Positions 1 through 10,891 are shown, numbered from the stretch's first letter. The stretch: DNA of 64,000 bases from a bacterium (GCA_018435605.1 JAHDNF010000013.1:1-64000), one strand, 5' to 3'. Numbers and translations are program-made. Notes: generated by a model not told the origin, from the sequence alone.

Positions 1-1
1 C

Positions 2-3000
2 ATGGGGTTATATAATAACGGAAATATAACGCCGGTGTCGTTTGTAATAACGGGGTCGTCGAACCAGATTTACAATAACGCGGGCGGTTACATAAATTTT
101 GCGGCGTATAATTACGCCAACACATATTTCAAAAACAACGGCAATATAGTTATACAGAATAAGATACTTGAAGTTAAAGGAGGGAGTACTTTTGTAACAC
201 AGCGCGCGTTTCTCGATTCTGACAATAATTTGATAGTAAGAAGCGGTGGTACATTTACGAGCGAAACAACCCAAGTCTTAAATTTCAATGAGGTTATTAT
301 AGAAGGTGTGATGAATCATTCCAACAATGATACCAGCGCCAGTGGTGAAATGTATAAATTGAATGTACATACGTCATCGGATTTCAATATACGGCCTGGT
401 GGGCAGGTAAATGTTTCCGGCAAAGGTTATATACAGGAAAATGGACCCGGAAAGGGAGGTAATACTGGCGATAGATACGGCGGTGGAGCTGGCGGCGGTT
501 ATGGTGGTAGCGGAAGTAATGGATACGCATCGACCGGTGGCGGAACGTATGGAGATATGACCAATCCTATCTCAATAGGATCGGGCGGAGGTAAAAATAC
601 ATATCATAATTACTCCGGTGCGTCCGGAGGCGGAGCGATATTTCTTGATGTGGAAGGATTGCTGGCTCTTAACGGCCAAATTGTTGCCAAAGGATTCAAT
701 TCGCCGTCTATGGGTTCATACAATGCCGCTGGAGGACCCGGTTCAGGCGGAAGCATAAAGCTGAATGTTGGCGCTATGGGAGGTTCCGGTTTAGTATCGG
801 TTGATGGCGGCTCACGGTATCCAAACTCCAGCGCCGGCGGAGGCGGAGCCGGGCGTATAGCAATTTTTTGTCCTGAATATTATTTTACCGGACAGCTTTC
901 TGCGGAAGGAGGAGACGGATATTCCCAAAAAGGCGGCAACGGGACAATATACCTGCAGGTTTCTTCTTCCGGCTACTATGAAGGCCCTTTATATGATATG
1001 GTAATTCTTCTGCCGGGGGAAACATTTAATCCGAATTCTTCGACAGGAAAATCGGGTTCGCCGGTATCACATGTAGCGGGCGAGCCTTTTAGTGTAACTG
1101 TCATAGCAGTTGACGCATTGTATAATATAAAAACCGATGTTACACATACGGTCAGGTTATTATCGAACCAGAATTTTGCTCAGGTTTTGCCTTCGCAACA
1201 GACATTTGACACAACCGGACAAGTAATGTTTTCAGTTACAGAGTGTGTTGCCGCTACCTCCACGGTAATAAATTTGGATAATTTGGGCGACAATCGATTC
1301 GACAAATCGAGCGCTACTTATTCTGTTATACCTACTCATCCTGCGAAAATGCAGATTATATTGCCTGGAGAAACATTGTCGGCAGGTTCTTCATCCGGGG
1401 TATCCGGCAGTCCGGCTAATCAGATAGGCAGGGTGCCTTTCAATGTTACAGTCAGAATTGTGGATCAGTATTACAATAAAATACAGGGCAGAACAGATGT
1501 CGTTACGCTGGTATCTTCCAATCCTAATGCGGTAATACCTTCGTTTGCATTGAATGACGGTACTGCTACGGTAAGCATTACTGAAATGGAACTTGGATCT
1601 GCCAGACAGTTAACCGCTCATGTTGCCGACCCTCAAATTCAGGGTGCGATAAGCGCTCTGTTTAATGTAGTCGCAGGGCCGTTGAAAGAATTGGTCGTGC
1701 TTATGCCCGGTGAAACTTTTATTGCCGGTTCGGGTAAATCCGGTACGCCGGAGGATATTACGGCAGGTGCTCAGTTCAGTGTAACTGTCATAGCTGTGGA
1801 TGACAGTTACAATATTAAAACCGATATCAATCATCTGATTCAGCCTGTATCCGGTCAGCAGTTTACCAGTATATCTCCGGCTAGCGCAAGGTTTTCAGCA
1901 GGTACAGGCACATTGGTTTTTACCGTTACCCATTATGTAGCTAATAATATTATTGATATGACAATACTAGACCAGTCGAATCATTATTTTGATACATCGA
2001 CCTCAAATTATAATGTATTGAACAGTAATGCGTCTAAACTGCAAATACTTTTGCCGGGAGAAACAGCCCGTCCGGGTTCCGTATCGGGCAAGACAGGCTT
2101 GCCGAGTGTAGAGCTGGTCGGCGTACCGTTCTATGTTACAGTCAATCTGGTAGACGACTATTATAATCCGGTTAAAGGCCGTAATGACAGTATTGATCTT
2201 CAATCTGCCAGCGGTCATGCGACGATACCCGAAATTTTGCTTTCCGACGGAACAGCGACAATGCAGGTCGTAGAGAACCTAAATGGGCTGGATATAACAT
2301 TGACCGCCTCTGTTGACGATGTTCAGATTCCATCATCTGTTAGCGCTCCTTACGATGTGTTTTACAAGATACCATATATATATGATGTAACACCGTCAGA
2401 GTCGCGCCCCGGTTTAACACAGACTTTGACGATTTATGGAGAAAACTTCACCGATGGCGCTTCGTTATTTATAAGCGGAGCCGGAATCGATTTAAACAGT
2501 TTTACCGTAGTTAATGAGAATCAGATATCGGCGAATATTTATATTCAGCCTTCAGCTCCTGTAGGTTACAGGCAGATTATTTTAACTAATCCTGATTTTG
2601 CTGTGGCTACAGGTGATTACATGTTTCGGGTTTGGGATCCATATCCGCCGGTAATTTCAAATTATAGTTATCCGGCAGAAGCGCGAACAGGCGACATAAT
2701 AACAATCACCTTTGACATAAACGAACTTCTGCAATCGAATCCTATTGTTAAGATTGACGGGCGTAACGCGGTTTTTCAGGACAATGACAGCGGAAGTTTT
2801 ACTTATACTTATGAAGTAACCGGCGCAGAAAGGTCTGGCAATGTTTATGTGCAGATAGTGGCGAAAGATTTTGTCGGCAACACCGGTTATGTAACCAAAT
2901 ATATGCTTTTAGATCTTACGCCTCCTGTGGTCGGTTATAAAAAGGTTGAGCCGGCGGTAATATCGCCTAACGGAAATTTGATTAATGACGAAACTCGCAT

Positions 3001-6000
3001 CAGTTTCAATATTTATGACGAACACACTCAGTTTCACTCAACTGTTGTTATAAAAGATACATCTGATAATGTAATAAAGACTCTCTGGGATGCCCAGCTT
3101 GAGCGGCCTTATTTCAGAGGAATGTGGGATGGGAAAGACGAATCCGGCAATTTTGTAGCAGAGGATACTTATCATATTGAGGCTACTGTAACCGATTTGA
3201 TCAACAATGATGTTGTCGTTGCTACAATCGGCAATATAACTGTCGATTATTCTGCGGATTACAAGAGCTATATTGTGTTTGACCAGAGTAGCATCTATAA
3301 AACAGTCGATCATGATACTTATATTGTGCCTGTAGTAATAAAAAACAACGATCCAGACGTTGCAAAATCTTTGGATTTACTTGAAGTAATACTTACAGAC
3401 AGTTCCGTAAACGCTTATTTTGTTGAAAATGCTTCTGAAATTATATTGAATGCAGGCGAATCGGCTACGGTACACGTATTTGTCGATACTACAACAGCCC
3501 AACGCAGTAAGGTAGACCTCATATTGCATATTGAAGGAACCGAGCTGGGTGAGGTGGATTACTCAAATTTACGTTTATATATCAGTCCCGTGCCGAAACC
3601 GGATATAGTTGTTTTCGTTAAGGACATGTTATTTGATCCGGAAAATCCCGATTCCGGTCAGGATTGTGAAGTGTCGGTTATTGTTAAAAATCTCGGGACT
3701 GCTCCGGCGTCTGATATAGAGGTTGTTTTTGCCAGTTTCAATTTGCCGGTCGGAGCCGGGTCGGTCACAATACCTGCGTTGGATATTGGAGAAGAGGCTG
3801 TTGTATCGACGACTGTAAGTTTTGCTACAACCGGTCGTAAACTTATCCAGATTGATGTAGATCCATACGATGCCATAGATGAACTTGACGAGTATAATAA
3901 TGATGTCAGTAAAATCATTCAGGTTGGAGGAATATCTGCAAATACCCTATCCGGAGGAATCAGAGTACTCGCAGTGGCGCCTTCTCGGGCAGAAATCGGA
4001 AGTTTGGTCGAAATAACCGGCAGGGCTGATTACGCTATAGAGATTGATGGGCAGATGAAGTATGACTATCCGGTCAAAGGCGGTTCGGTAACGTTGTTTA
4101 TAAAAAAGGTTACCGGCGAACAGGTAGTTACTAAGGGTGGTATTTATACATACGGCGGAGAAAGAAGCGGTGAATACGAACTTTCATTTCGGGTTCCGTC
4201 CGTTTTTCAGGACGGCGAATACGCTTTGGCAAAAATAATGGTTACCGATCATACTTTTGTTGGGTGGATTCAGGTAGCCATACAGGTGTATGATTCCGCT
4301 ACCGAACCTCGTCCTGCTTTTTCTCCTGGTGTTGCACATGGAACGGAAAATAAAGGCGATCCTGATATCGACGGCGACGGCATCCCAAATTATTATGATT
4401 TTGACATAGACGGAGATGGAATTCCTAATATTCAAGATCCGACACCTTACGGCGGTTCGGGTTATTACGGCGGTTCGGGCGGAGGATATACCGGAAGGAG
4501 CAATCCTACTGTATCCATAGGAGGAGGTTATTATCCTCGAAGCGCCGGTATTAGATTTGACATACCGACTGGAAGCAAAATATACCCCGGCACAGGCGAA
4601 AGCGCTGGAACAACCGGATATCAAGGTGTAAGTTATTCGCCTGAAAGTTATCCTTATGATGCGTACGTTCATTCGCGAGATATTGCGTTTAGCAATGATA
4701 ACCCCGGTAAATTCGAAGAGATTTACATCGGCGCTATTGTCTGGGCTGATGGTGGAGGATATAAAGATGTGCCGGTAAGTTTTTTTGAGATATACCCTGC
4801 TACGGATACCATAACCAAAATCGGCACAACCCAGACAATACCTCGCTTATATGCGCAGAGAAACGCATCTGTGGTTACGTCGTGGCAGAATCAGGGCGAC
4901 GGACTGTATATAATTGAGGTTCATCTTGATAATGAAGGTTATAGCGAACCTGACTCGTATACTGACGGCAATAACCTGAACAACGAAGCTAGCCGCGCGA
5001 TTATGGTAGGTGAATTTAACGGATTGCTGGATGTGTTGATAAATTCGCCTATAGAGAATATGACACATACCTCTTTGAGGGATACTATTCTTATCAGTTT
5101 CGAGGTATGGCGGGGATTGGATTCGCTAGCCCCTGAAGACATAGATATACTGACCGTAATGTTTGGCGATTCTATGGCTATGACTCGCGATATGATTATC
5201 GTAAAAAACGGTTTGTTGCAAACCGGTGAGTATAATGCGCAAACCGGTGTCTTTACAATTTCTATATCCGCTCCGCTACCGGCAGGCGATCCTGTGAACG
5301 GGCTTTTCCCCGGTTCAATTATGGTGGCGGCTCAAACTCGCGACGGTGAAGATGTGCTCAACGGATCCGGTACAGTAAATATCAATCTTACATTATCCGC
5401 TACACCGCCTCAAATCATGTCTGTAACCTGTTCGCCGTGTGATGCGACGTTGACGTGGTCTGTTGTAGGCGAAGGCGTGTCGAAGTATAATGTATACAGA
5501 AACAATGAGTTGATAGATTCGGTAGACCATCCCGTAAATATATATACGGATGATACGGTAGAGAAGGATCAAACATACGAATATTTTGTTATGTCGGTCG
5601 ATTCCGACAGCCGGGAAGGTATTGTTACATCGCCTGCCGGTGAAGTCAGCATTGACAAAATGACACCGGTAGTTTATTCCGGAGCTGATATGCTGACCAA
5701 CGTTAATACGCCTGTTTTGTTTGAGGGCACAATAACTGATGACGGGTGCAACGACCCTTATACAATCGATTGGGATTTCGGAGACGATACATTTTCGTCA
5801 GGCTCACTGACACCTGAACATACGTATACTCAAACAGGAATATATCTTGTTACTTTGACCGTAACGGATGAATATGGCGTGGTATATACCGATACCCTGC
5901 TAAATGAAGTGATCAGAACAGAAATCGGTATTGACGCCGGCGAGGAACAGACGGTAAACGAGGGTGATGCGGTAATATTTCAAGCTCTCATTACTGACGG

Positions 6001-7474
6001 TAGCAGTACCGAAAACTATCTGTATTTTTGGGATTTCGGTGACGGAGCAGTCGATTCCGGCAGTCTGTCCTCCAACCATGTATACGCAGATAACGGGCAA
6101 TATATCGTAACCGTTCTTGTTACCGATAGTGAAAGCAACGCTACCGGCGAGGATTATCTGACGGTTAATGTACTTAATGTTGCTCCTTCATTGACAGTAG
6201 ATAGTGATTTTGATGTTTATGAAGGCGACGTTGTCGAACTTATTTCAACTACTTATAGTGATCCGGGTAGTGCGGATACTCATGTGGCTAAAGTTAATTG
6301 GGGGGACGGTTCCACAGCTGAATTTCCGGTAACCGGCGGTCAAATATCGCTAAGTCATATTTACTATGATTACGGTAATTATACGATCATGGCCGAGATA
6401 ACCGATGATGACGGCGGCCATGACAGCAAAACCATCGGTGTAACTGTGCATAGAAAACCCATCGAAGTATCAATATCGGCTGAAGATGATTTGAGTGCGA
6501 CTATATCGTTTAGCGGAGTTTCGGGCAAAGTATATGAAATATGGTATAGCGACGATTCTTTCGATACTTTCGGAGATTCCTTTACATGGATTGTTGCGGG
6601 TACGGTGACAGCGGTAAATTCCAACGATTTCGGCTGTACTTATAATGATGACGGCGATCCGGATCATCCCGGCGCGGACGGTATAGCTGGAAACGATGAC
6701 GACGGGCGGGTGCCTCCATATCACGTCGATACTCGTTATTATCGGGTTGTGCTTGCAGGATCAGTCGCTTTAGATGATCCGTGGGCTTCGGAGGATATTT
6801 TATTTTATCATTCCAAGCTATTCTACGAAGGACGTAATTATGCGGCTAAAATAGGCGCCGGGCAAACGCATACACTCAACGCGATACTCGACTGCCGGTT
6901 TTTAAAGGGCGGAGTTTCAATGATTTCTTCTGTATTAGCTACGTACTGGGAAGGCGGAGTTTCAAAATCCGCTTTCACGTTGGAGGGGCAAGGCGCGAAA
7001 ACATGGTATGACGGGATATACGATGTTACAGATACAAATGTAGACGCTAATAACGGATTGTTACTTACCGTGCCTCCGGATAGCGGGATACAATTTGTGC
7101 CGATGGTAGGTAAAGTCGAGATGGCGGATTCTGTAACTATTGATTTACAACAAGGCGGTTACAATCTATTGGCATGGCCGTACGCTGACGTGGTTGAATT
7201 GAGTAACAGCGGGTTGGCAGAAAGCGGCTTTAAAGGCGGATTACTGGCGCGTACATCCGACCAGATTTATTTCTGGGACCCTGTATTGCAACGGTATGAG
7301 TTGCCGGTATTTTATTTTGTGCCGTTGAATGAATGGCGAAACTATGATCAAACTCCATGTAACAGGAAAATATATCCCGGTGAATCTATACTGATAAAAA
7401 CACAGGCTGATTCTGTTTTTACCCAATGGAATATTCAGCGGCGATATATAAAATCAAGCAATACATTGGAATGA
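2..7474 (+). CDS. giant multidomain surface protein, 5' end missing
   Basis: Extracellular or surface-attached protein, function unknown. The reading frame is open to the window edge and the visible N-terminus has no signal peptide, so the gene starts upstream. In order (residues counted from position 2): a Gly/Asn-rich beta-solenoid-like region (about 1-330); four Ig-like repeats each opening with an LPGET/MPGET motif (about 337, 452, 567, 682; period about 115 residues); an IPT/TIG-like domain (about 793); a FlgD-like Ig domain (about 985-1080, SPNGNLINDETRISF); a CARDB-like domain (about 1200-1310); Asp-rich DIDGDGIPN calcium-binding repeats (about 1455-1480); a fibronectin-III-like stretch (about 1800); and three PKD-like domains (about 1895-2145, WDFGDD and WDFGDG). 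No PEP-CTERM or LPXTG signal is visible at the C-terminus. The domain set is typical of adhesins and cell-surface matrix proteins; the role is inferred. Confidence 0.85.
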   Translation: MGLYNNGNITPVSFVITGSSNQIYNNAGGYINFAAYNYANTYFKNNGNIVIQNKILEVKGGSTFVTQRAFLDSDNNLIVRSGGTFTSETTQVLNFNEVIIEGVMNHSNNDTSASGEMYKLNVHTSSDFNIRPGGQVNVSGKGYIQENGPGKGGNTGDRYGGGAGGGYGGSGSNGYASTGGGTYGDMTNPISIGSGGGKNTYHNYSGASGGGAIFLDVEGLLALNGQIVAKGFNSPSMGSYNAAGGPGSGGSIKLNVGAMGGSGLVSVDGGSRYPNSSAGGGGAGRIAIFCPEYYFTGQLSAEGGDGYSQKGGNGTIYLQVSSSGYYEGPLYDMVILLPGETFNPNSSTGKSGSPVSHVAGEPFSVTVIAVDALYNIKTDVTHTVRLLSNQNFAQVLPSQQTFDTTGQVMFSVTECVAATSTVINLDNLGDNRFDKSSATYSVIPTHPAKMQIILPGETLSAGSSSGVSGSPANQIGRVPFNVTVRIVDQYYNKIQGRTDVVTLVSSNPNAVIPSFALNDGTATVSITEMELGSARQLTAHVADPQIQGAISALFNVVAGPLKELVVLMPGETFIAGSGKSGTPEDITAGAQFSVTVIAVDDSYNIKTDINHLIQPVSGQQFTSISPASARFSAGTGTLVFTVTHYVANNIIDMTILDQSNHYFDTSTSNYNVLNSNASKLQILLPGETARPGSVSGKTGLPSVELVGVPFYVTVNLVDDYYNPVKGRNDSIDLQSASGHATIPEILLSDGTATMQVVENLNGLDITLTASVDDVQIPSSVSAPYDVFYKIPYIYDVTPSESRPGLTQTLTIYGENFTDGASLFISGAGIDLNSFTVVNENQISANIYIQPSAPVGYRQIILTNPDFAVATGDYMFRVWDPYPPVISNYSYPAEARTGDIITITFDINELLQSNPIVKIDGRNAVFQDNDSGSFTYTYEVTGAERSGNVYVQIVAKDFVGNTGYVTKYMLLDLTPPVVGYKKVEPAVISPNGNLINDETRISFNIYDEHTQFHSTVVIKDTSDNVIKTLWDAQLERPYFRGMWDGKDESGNFVAEDTYHIEATVTDLINNDVVVATIGNITVDYSADYKSYIVFDQSSIYKTVDHDTYIVPVVIKNNDPDVAKSLDLLEVILTDSSVNAYFVENASEIILNAGESATVHVFVDTTTAQRSKVDLILHIEGTELGEVDYSNLRLYISPVPKPDIVVFVKDMLFDPENPDSGQDCEVSVIVKNLGTAPASDIEVVFASFNLPVGAGSVTIPALDIGEEAVVSTTVSFATTGRKLIQIDVDPYDAIDELDEYNNDVSKIIQVGGISANTLSGGIRVLAVAPSRAEIGSLVEITGRADYAIEIDGQMKYDYPVKGGSVTLFIKKVTGEQVVTKGGIYTYGGERSGEYELSFRVPSVFQDGEYALAKIMVTDHTFVGWIQVAIQVYDSATEPRPAFSPGVAHGTENKGDPDIDGDGIPNYYDFDIDGDGIPNIQDPTPYGGSGYYGGSGGGYTGRSNPTVSIGGGYYPRSAGIRFDIPTGSKIYPGTGESAGTTGYQGVSYSPESYPYDAYVHSRDIAFSNDNPGKFEEIYIGAIVWADGGGYKDVPVSFFEIYPATDTITKIGTTQTIPRLYAQRNASVVTSWQNQGDGLYIIEVHLDNEGYSEPDSYTDGNNLNNEASRAIMVGEFNGLLDVLINSPIENMTHTSLRDTILISFEVWRGLDSLAPEDIDILTVMFGDSMAMTRDMIIVKNGLLQTGEYNAQTGVFTISISAPLPAGDPVNGLFPGSIMVAAQTRDGEDVLNGSGTVNINLTLSATPPQIMSVTCSPCDATLTWSVVGEGVSKYNVYRNNELIDSVDHPVNIYTDDTVEKDQTYEYFVMSVDSDSREGIVTSPAGEVSIDKMTPVVYSGADMLTNVNTPVLFEGTITDDGCNDPYTIDWDFGDDTFSSGSLTPEHTYTQTGIYLVTLTVTDEYGVVYTDTLLNEVIRTEIGIDAGEEQTVNEGDAVIFQALITDGSSTENYLYFWDFGDGAVDSGSLSSNHVYADNGQYIVTVLVTDSESNATGEDYLTVNVLNVAPSLTVDSDFDVYEGDVVELISTTYSDPGSADTHVAKVNWGDGSTAEFPVTGGQISLSHIYYDYGNYTIMAEITDDDGGHDSKTIGVTVHRKPIEVSISAEDDLSATISFSGVSGKVYEIWYSDDSFDTFGDSFTWIVAGTVTAVNSNDFGCTYNDDGDPDHPGADGIAGNDDDGRVPPYHVDTRYYRVVLAGSVALDDPWASEDILFYHSKLFYEGRNYAAKIGAGQTHTLNAILDCRFLKGGVSMISSVLATYWEGGVSKSAFTLEGQGAKTWYDGIYDVTDTNVDANNGLLLTVPPDSGIQFVPMVGKVEMADSVTIDLQQGGYNLLAWPYADVVELSNSGLAESGFKGGLLARTSDQIYFWDPVLQRYELPVFYFVPLNEWRNYDQTPCNRKIYPGESILIKTQADSVFTQWNIQRRYIKSSNTLE

Positions 7475-7724
7475 AATCTGGGAATTTAAAAGCCATAAAT
7501 GAATCGGATATTCTGTGGAAAGCTAATTATGGCAAGCGGATTTTTTCACTAATCCATAAAGATTACCAAAAAACGCTGTGTTAATAATTCCGACTATGTT
7601 TTTCGCTTAATCTACGGGTTACTATGCCTTAAAGAGTTAACCGTATGTTTTGAAAATAGCTTGAATGATCCCGCCGGTTATTGTATACTCTTGCCCTATT
7701 TCGATATTGATTGAAGGTGCTTAT

Positions 7725-8957
7725 ATGAAAAAATTAAAATTCCTTACTGACGAAGATTTAGACAAAGCGTTACTCCAAAGGCTGGCTGACGATTTTTTCA
7801 GGCAATATGAGTATTTGTTCGAAAAAACCTCTTCTTCGATACGGATGAGTTTTTTGAAGATGATTACCAGAAAATGTCAGCAGGAGTATCAGGAACTGAT
7901 AGAATTAAATATGCGTTATGACGCTTGGTTCAGGAAAATACATGCATGCAAATCGATAACCGATTTGGCGTCTATTCATCAGACTCTCAATAACATTTCA
8001 GCCGATATTTTTCTTAACACAAAATCCGTTATGGACGTGCATCAGCGGTGTACATTTTATCGCGACAAGTTGACATTGAAAGTTCTTTCTCTAACTAAAA
8101 GCGAAATGGAAAAATCGACTGCTCGGCCTGAAAATGCCTTCGCTTGGATTCGTATGGGCAGTACCGGAAGGGACGAGCAAACGCTGGTTACCGATCAGGA
8201 TAACCTGCTGGTATATAAGAATAAGAAAGATAAGTCCTATTATCAGGAATTTGCCGCCCGTGCAGTGAACAATCTTGAAAGCATTGGATTTAACCGTTGT
8301 AAAGGCAAAATTATGCCTACCAACGATAAGTGGTTCGGCACTTTATCCGAATGGCGCGCCAAACTACATACTTATATAGTAGATTCCGAAAATCTTGTTG
8401 ATCTGATAGTGTTGACTGATGCCAAATACGCTGGTGGAAATTATCCACTTGCGCAGGCGTTCATATCTGAAGCCAGAAAAGTACTAAAAATGTATCATGC
8501 GTCATTCAAGGCGATTGCGAAGGCAACTGTGCTTATGCCTATCGCTCTGACGATTTTTAGAAATTTCAAGACGGAAAAAAAGGGCGAATATAAAGATATG
8601 CTCAATATCAAATTTCAGGCTTGGCTTCCGCTTATTATGATAACGCTTTTGTTTTCTCTGGAGAATGATGTTTGGGAAACCAATACGATGAAACGCATCA
8701 AAGCGTTGGAAGATATGAAATTATTCGAGCCGTATTTTACCGATGAACTTCTCGAAAGTTATATTATCTTGACCTATTTGAAGATAGTTTTGCAGATCGA
8801 TTATATGCGCGGCAATTCCACCAATCTCACTTATTTTATCAACCCGTACACTTTGGATAAAAAGAATCGAAGCGATTTGAAACGGGCATTATCTACGGTA
8901 GAAAAGTTCCAAAGGCTTGCCTCGTCGAGTTATAATATAAGTGAAGATGCGTTATAA
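7725..8957 (+). CDS. DUF294-type putative nucleotidyltransferase
   Basis: Cytoplasmic protein of about 410 residues with a GlnD/DUF294-like nucleotidyltransferase signature: GSTGRDEQTLVTDQDNLLVY (about residues 146-165), where G-S and the D-x-D-N acidic residues fit the metal- and nucleotide-binding motif. The C-terminal part matches the all-helical substrate-binding domain usual in this family. Members often carry cyclic-nucleotide-binding or CBS domains; none is present, and the N-terminus is a helical region instead. An in-frame ATG lies at 7665, but the ATG at 7725 is preceded by a GAAGG-type site and gives the natural MKKLKF start. Substrate unknown. Confidence 0.75.
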   Translation: MKKLKFLTDEDLDKALLQRLADDFFRQYEYLFEKTSSSIRMSFLKMITRKCQQEYQELIELNMRYDAWFRKIHACKSITDLASIHQTLNNISADIFLNTKSVMDVHQRCTFYRDKLTLKVLSLTKSEMEKSTARPENAFAWIRMGSTGRDEQTLVTDQDNLLVYKNKKDKSYYQEFAARAVNNLESIGFNRCKGKIMPTNDKWFGTLSEWRAKLHTYIVDSENLVDLIVLTDAKYAGGNYPLAQAFISEARKVLKMYHASFKAIAKATVLMPIALTIFRNFKTEKKGEYKDMLNIKFQAWLPLIMITLLFSLENDVWETNTMKRIKALEDMKLFEPYFTDELLESYIILTYLKIVLQIDYMRGNSTNLTYFINPYTLDKKNRSDLKRALSTVEKFQRLASSSYNISEDAL

Positions 8958-9041
8958 TATATTCGTAATCAAGTGGTTGCTTTAAAATTTTTATAAAGAG
9001 TATCTGTAATTTCTAAAGTATGAAAATCCCATGCCGATGTA

Positions 9042-9887
9042 ATGAGCATGAGACGGTTAAACTTGTGCGCGTTACTTTGGATTTCGGGTTGTCTCGGTAC
9101 TTTAGGATTATGGCATGAAAACCTCCATGCAACGACCCGTGTAGCCTTGTTAGACACAGGCTGTGCTCTTGAGAATGTCAAGGGAGTGAGTTTTACCAGC
9201 AATTCACCTTTTGACGATCCAAGCGGGCATGGCACTATGATGGCTAAGATTATACGCGAAGTTAATCCTCGCAGTGAGCTTATTATAGTCAAAGTCGCAA
9301 ACCATAGTTACGATTTTTCTTCCCATACTGTTGCGCGTGGGTTGCAATGGTGTCTTGAGAATAATATCGATGTGATAAATCTTTCTTTCACAACGGACGA
9401 AAGTGATGAAGTTCGACTGGTGATCGGCCGGTTGATTCAGCGGGGAGTAACTATTATTGCCGCGGTGGGAAATTGTTCGAGCAAAACAGGATTTGTCGTT
9501 AAATCGGATAATATGGTGTACCGCGCTTCGGATCTTAGAGAAACCGGTTTTCCTGCTAATATTGACGAGGTAATAGCCGCAGGGGCGGTCAATATGTGGG
9601 GCGGAAGAGCGGAGTATGCCCGCAACACAGGCGAGATAGCTACCGACGGCAAGTGGTTTTTCGAGAAGGGTACGTCAATATCATCCGCGCGTCTTTCTGG
9701 GTACGCTTCTCTTCTTAAAGAGCAGTATCCGCATCTGACCAATAAAGAAATACGTGTGCTTTTGCATTATCTTGCCCGTAACAAAAAAGAATCGCAGTAC
9801 CTAAGTAAGGAGATGGTACAGAATGGACTGCGCACTAATTTGTTAGCGTGTTTGGACGGCGAATGCCGCATAGCTATGGCCAAGTAA
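9042..9887 (+). CDS. secreted subtilisin-like serine protease (S8 family)
   Basis: Compact peptidase of 281 residues. A signal-like hydrophobic N-terminus (about residues 5-24) leads straight into the catalytic domain with no visible propeptide. The triad is Asp38 (VALLDTG), His63 (SGHGTMMA) and Ser212 (GTSISSARLSG), with the oxyanion region around AAVGN (about 145). Spacing agrees with subtilisins, although the domain is shorter than usual. Expected outside the cytoplasmic membrane. There are two candidate ATGs (9042 and 9048), neither with a strong ribosome-binding site. Substrate unknown. Confidence 0.8.
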   Translation: MSMRRLNLCALLWISGCLGTLGLWHENLHATTRVALLDTGCALENVKGVSFTSNSPFDDPSGHGTMMAKIIREVNPRSELIIVKVANHSYDFSSHTVARGLQWCLENNIDVINLSFTTDESDEVRLVIGRLIQRGVTIIAAVGNCSSKTGFVVKSDNMVYRASDLRETGFPANIDEVIAAGAVNMWGGRAEYARNTGEIATDGKWFFEKGTSISSARLSGYASLLKEQYPHLTNKEIRVLLHYLARNKKESQYLSKEMVQNGLRTNLLACLDGECRIAMAK

Positions 9888-10019
9888 TCTTTTTGTATCT
9901 TCTATATATACCACCTTATCTAGTGAATCGCCGAAATCTTCTTCTTTCTTTACAATATCCGCCGGTTTGTAGTAGTATCTGTCCATAGGTTTATTGAAAT
10001 CGGTTAAATGGAGATATAT

Positions 10020-10841
10020 ATGTTTGGACAAAAACTTGCTATCCAAGATGTTAAGGTGGATAAGATTGTAGGAAGCCTGTTTCAGATGCGCGTGGAAATA
10101 GATTACGACATGACCGAGATGATAGAGTCTATCCGCGCCAATGGTATTTTAAATCCGCTCATGCTGAAAAAGACGACTGAGGGATACCTTCTGATAGCCG
10201 GACATCGTCGGCTCAAGGCGGCCAAACAGATCGGTCTTGATACAATTCCTGCGGTGGTATACGATAAAGTCAGCGATAAGGAAGCCGCTCTCAAGGGGAT
10301 GGTAGATAACCTCAATCGGCGTGAATTGACTCCACTTGAGCAGGCAATTGGGTACCGCAAATTGATAGAGCAGTTTCAGTTTTCCCAGCATGAGTTAGCT
10401 CGCGCGCTTGGTAAAAGCCAGTCTATCATCAGCGAATATGTCCGGACAATAGAAGTGCTTCCCACGCAGGTAATCAAAGCGGTTACCAGCGGTATGATTA
10501 CTTTTGCTCATGCGAGGGTATTGTTGCGCTTGTCTTCGGAACTGGAAATTCTGACTGTATTTGAGAAAGTTATTCGCGATAACATGACGGTTGACGAACT
10601 GAAATTTTATGTATCGCGCAAAAAAAGCAAAGATGAGGCAACAAAGCGGCAACTGGAATTGGAGGAAATAAGCAAGTTGTTTGAACAATCCAGTCAGGTT
10701 GATCAGACCTTCAAATCGTACTGGAATAAAGAAATCCTCCTAAAAAGAAGCAGGATAGGCGACCGCCTGCAGGTTGATTTTCGTAATAGCGGCGATTTGC
10801 TTGAAAAACTGGAAAAATTGATTGATCTGCTCAAACAGTAG
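10020..10841 (+). CDS. ParB/Spo0J-family DNA-binding protein
   Basis: ParB-type CTPase fold plus helix-turn-helix. The ParB N-terminal signature is visible as GHRRLKAAKQIG (about residue 60) and NLNRRELTPLEQAIGY (about 100). A helix-turn-helix follows (QHELARALGKSQSIISEYVR, about 124-143) and the C-terminus is charged and helical, as expected for dimerisation. The start at 10020 is preferred over the ATG at 10008 because GGAG (10010-10013) sits 6 bases upstream. There is no parA next to it: neighbours are a subtilase and gpsA. It could be a chromosome segregation ParB encoded away from ParA or a Noc/KorB-like regulator; the sequence alone does not decide. Confidence 0.8.
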   Translation: MFGQKLAIQDVKVDKIVGSLFQMRVEIDYDMTEMIESIRANGILNPLMLKKTTEGYLLIAGHRRLKAAKQIGLDTIPAVVYDKVSDKEAALKGMVDNLNRRELTPLEQAIGYRKLIEQFQFSQHELARALGKSQSIISEYVRTIEVLPTQVIKAVTSGMITFAHARVLLRLSSELEILTVFEKVIRDNMTVDELKFYVSRKKSKDEATKRQLELEEISKLFEQSSQVDQTFKSYWNKEILLKRSRIGDRLQVDFRNSGDLLEKLEKLIDLLKQ

Positions 10842-10891
10842 CGTTTAACTATTTACTGAAACTTGACATAAATATAAATTCGGGTGAATAA

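Noticed and set aside
4184-4672. 162-codon minus-strand frame within the giant surface protein gene
   Set aside because: Shadow of the real gene, whose domains are continuous through this region.
9843-10046. 67-codon minus-strand frame between the subtilase and parB genes
   Set aside because: The peptide (DRYYYKPADIVKKEEDFGDS) looks protein-like, but there is no ribosome-binding site and it overlaps both neighbours. A decayed or very small gene cannot be excluded.
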